This document shows positions 54,591-64,000 of a stretch of 64,000 bases of DNA, piece by piece. This stretch comes from Juglans regia. Its lineage: Eukaryota; Streptophyta; Magnoliopsida; Fagales; Juglandaceae. Under the pieces are notes generated by a model. The model searched no databases, was not told the origin of the DNA, and was given only the letters and a program-made list of their open reading frames with translations. How positions within the stretch are numbered: the first letter of the stretch is position 1; each line of letters opens with the position of its first letter. The translations under genes and the position numbers were made by a program. Where the stretch lies: the NCBI RefSeq assembly GCF_001411555.2, contig NC_049916.1, forward strand, positions 27,484,558 through 27,548,557, in the 5' to 3' direction.

Positions 54591-56735
54591 AAAAAATCTA
54601 TTTTTTTATCAACCCAAATTAATTTGTCTTATAGACCAGTAAAACTCAAGGGAAGCTTCAATATAGCCTCTTGTATTTCAACTGGAAAATTTATGGACAT
54701 TTTCTCCTTATTCCACTAAGGAACCTCCATATCCATGAGCTCACTTACAACATCACAATCCAAATCGCCTCCAGTAGTGAAAGGTATACAAATTGGAAGC
54801 CAATAATCCTTGAAAATTATAATGTCCTGATCAGTCCCAACTCGCCACATATAAAATTGTATTAGAAGTTAGAACCCCCTTAACTTGACTAATCCTTCTC
54901 CAAACATAGGAAGGATGATTATCTAACGAGAAATCAAGAAAAGAAGAAATGGAATATTTAAGTATTAAAACGTAAATTTTAGTTTTGGTGCATTTTAGTG
55001 TGCTGTTTTGGAATTATATATATATATATATTATATGTAAATATAAACTGATAACTAATAGAATATATGTATATATGTGTGAGCACATACAAGTGTGAAT
55101 CATGGAGATATGTGTAGATATGAAAGAATTAACTATTTATAAAATGAGTATATATTTAAAACATTAAAAAAGTACAGATATTAGTGTCAAAATATAATAT
55201 TAAAAAATCACAAACTTGAATTGAGACACAAAAAAAAAAAAAAACAAAAACAAAAACAAAGGAAAAAAATAAAATAGTAGAGAAATTATTAAAAATAATG
55301 ATTTTTTTAAAGAGAATAATATATATATTATTTTATTATTATATAAAAGACGTTGTTTAACTTAAGTGAGTTAAACGACATCGTTTTATAATTAAGTTTA
55401 AGGAAAAAAAAATAATAATAAGAAACGACGTTGTTTGGTTTAACACACTAGGCAACGTCGTTCCCCTCCACTCTTCCTCATTTATCCTCTCCCTTTCCGT
55501 GTCGTTTCTCTCTCTCATCACTTAGAGTCTCAGACCTCTCTTGGCTCTTCCTCCCACAATCGTGAAGCCCAGCCCTTAAGAATACACTAAATGACTTTTA
55601 TATTATACAAAATATGTAAATTATTTAAAGAATTGTTCTAAAATGAAGTTTCATCCAATTATGTAAAATGAATTGTAAAATATAATTAGCTACAGTAACC
55701 CTCTATGTATAGTAGGTATTGTTCATCTTGTAAATTTTTTTCCTACCCAGTTTAGAATATTATCAAGATTTCTGTAAATTCTTATATTATTCAAAGAAAA
55801 ATTGTATTTATCATCTCCACATACTACATTTTATTCTCTTATTAAATGTATAATATATAGATGATGAGTAGAAAATTTTAATAAGTTTAAGAATAAAAAA
55901 AAATTAAAATTAATAAATAATAAAAAAGTGTAGTGTATAAGAATGATGAATAGTAATGCTCTTATTTAAACTTTAGCATCTAAAACGTGAAGAATAATGT
56001 TACTTGACCATATGAAACTTATCGTTCAAATGACTTTCTTGATATGACATTATTACGTGGTGCCACGTAATTTATTAAAAAAACAAAAAATACAAATACA
56101 AAAGTGATAGAAAGAACTTATGATTTTAGTCTTTCCCTTTTTGTGTTTTGGGCGTTTTTTTGTTTTGAATATATTACATGATACCTCATGCACCATAAGA
56201 GGGCCATCCGAATGGTAAGTTTAAGATAATCCAATAACAGTACTCAAAATGTGAAAAATAGATATATAAAATGAGTTCGAAAACATTTTATGATGGTTGT
56301 TATAAATCTAATAACCCCTACTTCATTTGTATTTCTCCCATTTTATATACTAAAATTTGGAGAAAGAACAATAGAAAGTTGGTTCATCGTTAATATAGTT
56401 CGTATCCAAATGGAAAATCTAAGACTTAAATAAAGTAGAGAGAAAATATATTTAGAAACTTTATTTTTTACCCACCCAACACATTATTAATGTGGAAATT
56501 TTCAACATCATTATACTAAAAACTGATTGATTTTTTTATTTTTTATTTTTTAAATTATAATAGATTACATTATAAGTGGTCTTATAATGTGATAACATTG
56601 GCTTATAAAAAAGCAAAACTCAAGCAAAGATAAGTCTATAGAATGGAATGGAAAATAAATATTTCATAAACAAATTAATCATCAGATTTCTAAGACCGAT
56701 CAGCAACATCCACACCAAATTAAAAAGCAGAAATG
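54591..56735. other. Intergenic AT-rich DNA
   Basis: Contains A/T-rich low-complexity DNA, a region at about 55350-55460 with AAACGACATCGTTTT and AAACGACGTTGTTTGG words in opposed orientation (possible fold-back end), and a degenerate MITE near 55800-55955. No gene is supportable; the frame at 54671-54865 is featureless. Confidence 0.45.
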
Positions 56736-56738
56736 GGT

Positions 56739-56887
56739 AACGGCTACCCCGCATTCTCACAATCTATGCCTTACAAAATAATTTCACGATCTAACGGTTA
56801 CAACCTTTTCTTCCCACTCCCAACGGTCGAAAAAGCCTCGCCCTTTAAATTCCCCAACTTCCCCTTTCTCTTCGAAAACTAGCCGTT
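56739..56887 (+). promoter_or_regulatory. Cluster of mitosis-specific activator (MSA)-type elements and TATA-like box
   Basis: AACGG cores occur at 56739-56743, 56793-56797 and 56822-56826, and inverted (CCGTT) at 56883-56887. The second is TCTAACGGTTA (56790-56800), a full match to the MSA consensus YCYAACGGYYA bound by MYB3R factors. The third, CCCAACGGTCG, misses by one base. TTTAAAT at 56844-56850 could serve as TATA box. The cluster lies 170-320 bases upstream of the ATG at 57057. Confidence 0.7.
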
Positions 56888-57056
56888 ACATCAAATCCTC
56901 CATCCCCATCTCTCTCTGTCTTTAATTGTAATCCTTCAAGATCCTCACATCTTGCCATTCTTGCTCAAGATTTCACTATTTCGCTCTATTTTGTTTTTTA
57001 AATTTGTTGTCCTGAACAATCACTATCAACCCGTCATTCAAGTCTCGGAGTAATCC

Positions 57057-60000
57057 ATGGCCGTGCCTTCAAACAAATCATCTTCCTCACAAGCGATTTT
57101 AAGCAGGGCAAATCTCAACTCAAGAAACTCAGAGAGTAGCAACCCCATCAGGAGGAGTTTCAGTGGCAACCCATTTACGAGACCCTCAATTGTTGCAAAC
57201 CCGAGAGGCTTCAATCCGAATACTCCGGCTAATAGTCCTTCAGGTTTGACTCTTTTAATATTCTTGATTTCTTCCGTTTCTTAGTTGCTTTTACGATAAT
57301 GATAAGGTCTGTTTGGCTTCCCAGAACGTAGGAGAGAATTAGAATAAAATGACAGTTAAGATTGATTCCCAATGTATCTTTCTCTTTTATCTTTTTTGGA
57401 TTTTCAAGAAATAAAGACGAAAAATGAATCCAACACGAATTGAGCCTTTTTGTGATTAACTAGCTATGCGATTATTTCATTGGTTGGATGGGAATAGTTG
57501 CTACGAAAATTTTCCAGGAAATATCTTGTCACAAGGATCATTTCTCTCTACCGTCACCATCAAGACTCCAAGAAGTATATTTGTTTCCTTTATTTTTCTA
57601 TACTTCGAAATGGATAGTTTTTGCCAGGAAAATGGGAAATATCTTCATTTATTGTCTACCATTCAGCATCGAGTTTTCTCTATGTTATTCAAAGTTTTCT
57701 CAGCAACTGAACAGTTGGGGTTTAGCTGTGATGTGAAATTTCGGTACATACAATTTCTTATATATGTTATTTTCCACGTTGACGAGTTGCAGACTTTACG
57801 CGAAGAAACTCGATGGGGAGAGAAGGTGCAGCTTTTTTGCGAGATCACGAGGACAAAGAAAACCCAAAAGACCAGAATCCGAAGCTGGGAAGAGTCCGAT
57901 CCCCAGCTTCTTTAAAGGGCACGAAGAATTTCATGTCTCCGACAATCTCAGCAGCTTCTAAGATCGCCTCGTCTCCAAGAAAGAAGATACTGGCTGAGAG
58001 GAACGAACCGGCTCGGACTTCTCTTTCGTTCTCCAACGAAAAAAAACCGTTCCGGTCGGTGACATTCTCAGATGTAGTGGAGGATATCGATGCTAAGGCA
58101 GATACTGGATTGCAAGAGATCAAGATTGGAGCTGCGGATGCCAGAGAGGCACTTCGATTGCAAGAGATCAAGATTGGAGCTGCGGATGCCAGAGAGGCAC
58201 TTCTCACAGCCTTTTCAATTTCAGAAGCTTTGAGATGCGAGGAAGTCTTTGATCCTGAGGTACCTTTGAGTTCTGAGATTGACTCGAAATCGTCGTCGGA
58301 GGGACCTGATTGTGTTAATCTTGACCAGACTTTCAAGACTGAAGTCGCGGATGACAAGGAGGGGGCACCTCTCACAGCTTCTTCAATTTCAGAAGTTTTG
58401 AGATGCGAGGAAGTCTTTGGTCCTGAGGTACCTCTGAGTTCCGAGATTGACTCGAAATCGTTGTCGGAGGGACCTGCTTGTGTTAATCTTGACCCGACTT
58501 TCAAGACTGAAGTCGCGGATGACAAGGAGGAGGCACCTCTCACAGCTTCTTCAATTTCAGAAGCTTTGAGATGCGAGGAAGTCTTTGATCCTGAGGTACC
58601 TTTGAGTTCCGAGATTGACTCGAAATCGTTGTCGGAGGATCCTGATTGTGTTAAGCTTGACCCAACTTTCAAGATTAGTCCCACTTCTTCGTGTTCGTGG
58701 TCGTGTCCTACGGTAGCGCCTCTGGATGCGGACCCTTCATTGCTTCCTTATGATCCTAAAGCTAATTACCTCTCGCCGCGACCTCAGTTTCTACATTACA
58801 AACCGAATCCGCGAATTGAGCTTTATCGCAACAAGGACGGTGATGGCAGACGACTCGAGGAAAGCTTCATTTCCGGAAGCTTTTCAGACACTGAAGTTTC
58901 GGAAGAAACAGAGTCTGATGATTCACGGCAAGGAAACGAGGATGTTTCTTCGGAGCAGCAAGAAGAGGTCCATGTTTCTGAAACTAACCCCGGTAGCACT
59001 GATTTGTCAGAGGATGCTACTGAAGCAAAAGGAGGGTCTAAGCAACGCTTCTTTGCGAGGTCAGTGTGCATTGGGCTGCTCTTGGTTCTCTTGCTGGCTG
59101 GCTTATCAATCTCAGTTTCTAATCCTGAACTCATCGAGCCCTCTGTGCTTAAAGTGTCTAACTTCTTCAAGAATTATGACTCGTATGAAACTGCTGGATC
59201 AGCAAAAGCAAAATTTGATGGCCTAGCTCGAAATCTTTTCCAGTGGTATGCTTACTCCATCTCCTTCGTCTCCGGGCTGACGCCAAATTTCGGAGGTGTA
59301 CATATTTCGGGTCCCTTGCATTATTGTAACTTGACCACTTTGCCAGAGGATATTCTCGTTGATGGGCATCTTATGTTTGGGCGTAGTCATGAAGGAAGAG
59401 GAGAAAAGTTCGAACATAGTATGCTGGGTTCAATGAGGGAGACGGAAGTTGATGTTGAACCACTGGGAGAGGAGGGTTCAGAAGGACTTGATGACCGGGT
59501 ATATGGAGGAGGAGAAGTAAGCCAAGAGACTGAAGAGATTTTAGAAGAGCACGGTGCTTCAGAATTTGAGGAAGTGCTTCGGGCTCTAGAGGAAGATCAG
59601 GTGACTGAACAAGGTAATTTAGAAGCAGAGAAGACCGAGGAAGAAGTTTTTGCTGCCGGTAACCATGGCAGTAGGCAGCAAAGTAGTGTAAACTATGAGG
59701 AACAGCCCGTTATGGTTCCAATGGCTGACGAAGTTCAATCTGAAGTTTCGGGAGCTGGGGAACTCAACGGTGAAAGTGAGACAATTTCCTCCGCCAAAAT
59801 GGATTCGCGCAAAGTAGATGTAATTTATGAAAGCGCAGAATTTGATGCGACAAAGGATGGATTTTTCAGAGAGAATATGCTGGGAATTGCTTTGCTGGTG
59901 GTGGTATTGACACTTTTCACTTCCACAGTTTTCATCCACGTGAAGAAAGACAAAAACGCAACCTCAAGTACCGCTATAAATGCGGAGCAGCCACTGCCGA

Positions 60001-60485
60001 TTAAGAAACTGGATTTCAGTCCAATGTCGGTTAGCACTGAGCATATTTTCCTCCAGCGACCATCTTCTAGGAACTGGCCTACTGAGGTGGACATGGAGGG
60101 AGAATCATGTCCTTCGGAAATAAGCAGCTTTCAGAGAAGCTCTTCTTACAGTAAGAAAGGACTCAAGGAATCGAGCGAAGCTCAGAGTCAGAAGAGGAGG
60201 AGGGAGCAGAGGAAGAACTACAAGAGAGAGTCACTTGCCTCTTCCTCAGATTACTCCATGGGCTCACTTTCTTATGGGAGTTTTACTACGTACGAGAAAA
60301 TTCCGATCAAGCACCACGTAAGTGTATCCATTCAAGAAAACTACGTATCTCTCTTACTACAAAAATCTTGCAAACTGGGTTGCATTACTTATGCATTGTT
60401 TCTTTATCAGGGACACGGAGACGAGGAGACTGTAACTCCGGTTAGGCGCTCAAGCAGAATCAGAAAACACGTCACTTCTCCATGA
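57057..60485 (+). CDS. Plant-specific two-transmembrane protein with internal repeats, probable M-phase gene
   Basis: Three exons, 57057-57243, 57793-60317 and 60411-60485, join in frame to 928 aa. The N-terminus is basic and Ser/Asn-rich with likely phospho-sites (RRSFSGNPF, FTRRNSMG, GRVRSPASLK, FMSPTISAASKIASSPRKK). Residues about 168-199 hold a 16-residue unit twice (LQEIKIGAADAREALx), and about 200-352 hold a 56-residue unit nearly three times (EVFDPEVPLSSEIDSKSxSE). Two hydrophobic helices lie at about 486-508 (CIGLLLVLLLAGLSISV) and 757-778 (MLGIALLVVVLTLFTSTVF), with an acidic loop between them. The end is basic: TPVRRSSRIRKHVTSP. I do not recognise an enzyme domain. Given the MSA promoter and the basic tails, an endomembrane or nuclear-envelope protein of dividing cells is a reasonable guess, not a demonstrated role. 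Confidence 0.85.
58108..58660 (+). repeat. Coding minisatellites: 48-bp x2 and 168-bp x3
   Basis: GATTGCAAGAGATCAAGATT starts at 58108 and 58156 (period 48). CACAGC(C/T)T(C/T)TTCAATTTCAG starts at 58205, 58373 and 58541 (period 168). Both periods are multiples of three, so copy number can change without breaking the frame. The units are very similar, suggesting recent expansion. Confidence 0.92.
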
Positions 60486-61613
60486 TGACACGACTACGAA
60501 TCTGTTTTATTTTCTGCCTTCCCCATTGCGCAGCTGCGCAATAGTAATGTAAATGAGCAGATAGTTAGTTGCTATTTTTTTTTTTTTTTTAAATTTGATT
60601 GCTTCTAAGTACTGTTGTTGTAGTTATCTATCGCTAATCTCAGATCCTTCTGACTTTTAATTCCATCATATGTTATGTTCACACCATTCTTATATATGTT
60701 TTGGATTTCACTAGAAAAATCCAAATTCATTATCATCTGGTAAAAGCTGTATTCCACCCGTAATTTGATGAACTCCACACTCTTTATTGTAGGTAGGTAG
60801 GTAGGTAGTATTATGCTGGAGATTGAAACCCAACAGTCGACCCCTTGATCACTAGGCCATATTGCCAAACCTTTATCATTCTCCATACTCCAACCATTAC
60901 GCGTTTGAATAGTGAAAGAAATTTAGATATCTTGTAAATAGTAATAAGAAAATAATAAAATATTCTAATAAAATATTAAATAATAATAATAAATAAGTGA
61001 ATAGTAATAATAATACCCCAATTTCATTTATTTATCTTTTACATTCGACTTCCTTCCTTGCCACACTTTTTTTTTTCTTTTTTTATATATATGACATTAC
61101 TAATTATATTTTAATAACAAATTGAGTTGAACAGCCCAACTGATTAGCCCACCAATAACAATTAGACGTGGGAAGATGGAGAAATATATATACTACACAG
61201 ACACACACACATGATTAGAGAGAGAGAAAGATAAAGATAACACCCATGGAAGCCTCTCGCCCATATCAGATAAAAGCCTTCATGATTTGATCTCGTTTTT
61301 TTTTTTTTTGGTCAGATAAGAGATGAATTGAAATTAAAATTAAAAATTAAATAAAATATTATTAAAATATGATTATTATTATTATTATTTTATAATTTAA
61401 AAAATTGAATTATTTATAAATGAGATAAATAACAATCACCACGAGAGAGAGAGGGAGGGAGAGAGCGAGTTCGAGAAAACTGGTTCATAACTATGACCTT
61501 TTTTGTGGAGAAGCATTTCCTTCTCCCAACGCTCTCATGCCCAGCTGATCTCAATTTTGTCCTTTTTTGTTCAATCTAGCTCGAACCAGCAAATCTCTTT
61601 AGGAGGTTTGTCA
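60486..61613. other. 3' flank and intergenic DNA
   Basis: Starts with the 3' flank of the two-TM gene. A short GGTAGGTAGGTAGGTAG run lies near 60792-60808. A fragment of the GATGAG family lies at about 61312-61425 (CAGATAAGAGATGAATTGAA). A GA-rich stretch is at 61445-61465. No gene seen; the minus frame 60605-60886 is unsupported. Confidence 0.45.
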
Positions 61614-62217
61614 GAGCATTTTCATTGAGTTAGTTAAATTTATATTTAAAATTTAATTAATATTATATATATTTTTTATTCTATTTAAATTTAATTTTTA
61701 CATTAAATTAGTCATTTACTCTCTATATAATAATAAAATATTAATAATTTAATAGTTTTTATTTAATTTATTTGTATCATATTTTATAATTCTACTAATT
61801 TAATATTAATAATAATTATATTCTAATTAAATTAATATTAATATTTATCACATTTATTAAATATTAATATTAATAATAATTATATTATAATTAACTTATC
61901 ATTATAATTAACTTAATAATTAATATTCTAATTAATATTACCTAATTTATTTATTTTTATCACATTTTATATTTAATAATAATAAATCGAACCAAATTTC
62001 TAAATTACAAAAAATACCTACATATATTTGTGAGATGAGTGATAATAAAATATTTTAATGTTTGGTTAATCTATTGTTCACCTACAAATCTTGAAAATCA
62101 CTATAATAGAAGTTTAAAATTTTATAAAGATGCCTAATTTAATGTAGTGGTTTTTTAGCATATATTGACTAAAGTTTAACTATTATTAGACTTTGGTCAA
62201 GCCAATGAGGATGTTCT
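61614..62217. mobile_element. Degenerate MITE of the GAGCATT...AATG class
   Basis: It begins GAGCATTTTCATTGAGTTAG and ends AAGCCAATGAGGATGTTCT, weak inverted ends around a long A/T-only core. It resembles 16741-17286 in its terminal words. Confidence 0.4.
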
Positions 62218-62843
62218 TACTGGAGTACTTATTGTCAACACTCCCTCCTAGGGTCCCACTCCCTTTGCCACCCCTTGGTCTCTCCACAAGTGTCTCGTGT
62301 TAATTTTGTATCTCTCTTGCTCATGCGAGAGTCGTGATTTTGTCTTTTTGCAAGGGAGGGGTTTCGAATTCGCAATAAGCTTTTTTCAATTGTTATGAGT
62401 TTTAGTCAAATGTGTGCTTCTATAGTGTGATGTAAAGTGAAAGAACTACGTGGAAGGTTGTTATTGGATGACTGTTTAATGAATTAAAACATCTGGACCG
62501 GTTTAAAGTTTTTCTTTAACAAATTCATAGACTTATGAATGCGGCCATGTCATTACAATATAATAAGAATGTAATGGATGTGTAAAAAAGAAACGATATT
62601 TGCAAGTTATATAGTGTGTAAGTAATGCATCTTTTTTTTAAAGAGAGTGAGTAAATATAAAATTTATAAAATAATAATAACAATAATAGATTTTATTATT
62701 TTTTAAAAGAAGTGTGCGATACTTCCACAATGTACGACTATATTTAAGATTATGAGTTAATCTTATAATCGGTTCAACTATCTTTTCCCAACCAACAACC
62801 CTCAAATGGGTGATTTCCATGTAGACAACTCACTTTAACTACC

Positions 62844-63415
62844 ATGTCCCCCCATTGCAGGGTATTACGCATGCTGTCTTTTCATTATCTCCCTAATTCA
62901 CTTCCACGGAACTTAGGGTATTATGACTTTCCATTATTTCCCACAAAACCCAAACGACAGTCCTATTCGCCATTCTCCCCTCCCTCTTTGTTGATTATCG
63001 CATGGAAGCCACCTCTTTTGCAATTCTCCTCACTGCCAGCTCCTAATCGTGACCCTCTCAATGCCATTGACGAGATTCTCTACCCAGTGTCACTGCTGAC
63101 GTTTTTATGGCGTCAACCTCGCGCCACCGACGACGGATAGAGACTTTGGTATGCTCTCTTAAGCTTATTCTCTATACTTGATATGAGATTGCGGATTTGA
63201 GAGTGAGTTTCATTGTGATTTTGAATTGATTGTTGGTTTGTGGTAGGCGAAGGAGAGGATGGTGGGCATCGAATATGGCATGTGACGACAAAATTACTGG
63301 ATGGTGATGGAGTGGAGGTGGGCGATGGCGGCAAAATAAGAGTGAGCGAGTTTGAGGAATGTGATGAGAGGAACGATGGGGCTTACGGATTCTGCTCCGC
63401 AGACTTCATATTTTA
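62844..63415 (+). other. Weak small-gene candidate
   Basis: A locally GC-richer patch. The 98-codon frame 62844-63140 shows no recognisable domain. An alternative reads ATGGCGTCAACCTCGCGCC at 63108 (MASTSRHRRRIETL), joins a GT donor after ACTTTG near 63149 to an AG acceptor near 63247, and continues AKERMVGIEYGM before a stop. I do not recognise it; it may be a gene fragment captured by a transposon or chance sequence. Confidence 0.15.
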
Positions 63416-64000
63416 GTGTGATGCGCCTTTTTTAGTTTATATGAAATATGTGACATGGCGAAATTGTATTGTGTCTGTTGTTAAGGACTCAACAACAGCC
63501 CACCTGTTCAAATCGGGATTCTAAGATTATTCCGTGAGCTAGCATGTGTTTGATATGTCCATATTTTATGTTGGACTCGCCTCTCAAGTTCACCCTGCTG
63601 CTTCCTTCTACCATTTAGCACACTTGACGTCCAAAAAAAAAAAAAAATAGCACAGTTGACATCAATCCAATTGATTTTTTGTAAAGAATAATATTAGAAA
63701 CAAGTTTTATACAAATTTGTTATAAAATAATGAGTTTTATTAATAAATAATAATTTTTTTTATATTTTTTAAAAATAAAATTTATTTTTTTATAAAAATT
63801 TATATGAAATTTTTTTATTTGAAACATGTACAAATTATTTTTCTTTATAAAATGTTCGATACACAGCCGGTCTGTCCATCAAAGCTTTTAACTGAACCAG
63901 CTATAGGCCTACCTACAAAGTAATTGTTGCCTTGAAAAAGTTTACAAAGATTAATCTGTTGACTACTTTTACTTGAATATTTTTATTTATTTATATATAT
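63416..64000. other. AT-rich intergenic DNA
   Basis: I see no gene. From 63690 to 63800 the sequence is nearly pure A/T with partial dyad symmetry (AACAAGTTTTATACAAATTTG and its approximate inversion), possibly another MITE. Confidence 0.45.

Noticed and set aside
57466..57961. Open frames overlapping the first intron of the two-TM gene
   Set aside because: They lie in the intron defined by CAG|GTTTGA at 57243 and GCAG|ACTTT at 57792, or read exon 2 in a wrong frame.
57845..58684. 279-codon minus-strand frame opposite exon 2 of the two-TM gene
   Set aside because: It mirrors the coding minisatellite; the plus strand has the membrane helices and continuous exon structure.

Overview
The window is nuclear DNA of a woody eudicot. 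It is AT-rich, with spliced genes carrying GT-AG introns, plant-specific families (PR-1, XTH, DUF1005, type I MADS, FAR1-related) and many small fold-back transposons. One fold-back family reads 'GGCCTCGTTTGG ... GATGAGATGAGATG ... AACTTTTCCAAA' and occurs many times. From memory this is typical of Fagales, especially the walnut family (Juglans/Carya). That assignment is an inference I could not test.

Layout. 0-12 kb: a single-exon secreted PR-1 gene (+), a possible short transcript at 6.3-6.85 kb, and a four-exon XTH gene (-), set in AT-rich DNA with microsatellites and MITEs. 12.5-20 kb: a single-CDS-exon acidic type II membrane protein (+) with a probable 5'UTR intron, then a two-exon DUF1005 gene (-). 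20-28 kb: MITEs and a 4.86-kb Ty1/copia retrotransposon with both LTRs, a near-perfect 5-bp target duplication and a heavily broken gag-pol; beside it lies a frameshifted remnant that looks like an NDR1/HIN1-like gene. 28.7-32.3 kb: two type I (M-alpha, AGL62-like) MADS genes on the minus strand. 34.2-43.0 kb: a complete 15-exon organellar (bacterial-type) aspartyl-tRNA synthetase (-); all 15 exons join in frame to 660 codons.

43.1-52.45 kb: the most interesting object, a 9,355-bp Mutator-like element (MULE). It has a perfect 9-bp target site duplication (TTAAAACAT), imperfect terminal inverted repeats (TIRs) with a shared CTGACGTGG block exactly 47 bp from each end, a structurally intact seven-exon FAR1-related transposase-type gene (912 aa) and, on the opposite strand, a GRF-type zinc-finger/coiled-coil/transmembrane gene with one apparent frameshift. 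It sits 68 bp upstream of the AspRS start codon, so its left TIR, which holds a TATATAG in the right orientation, has probably replaced or displaced the AspRS promoter.

52.5-64 kb: intergenic DNA with a decayed LINE 3' part, then a 928-aa two-transmembrane protein (+) with internal coding repeats. Its promoter contains four AACGG cores, one a full match to the mitosis-specific activator (MSA) consensus, so M-phase expression is likely. The last 3.5 kb is AT-rich MITE-type sequence with one weak small candidate.

There is no operon-like organisation. The clear functional interactions are the MULE gene pair and the MULE/AspRS promoter relationship. I saw no tRNA or rRNA gene and no CRISPR array, but structured RNAs could be missed by eye.
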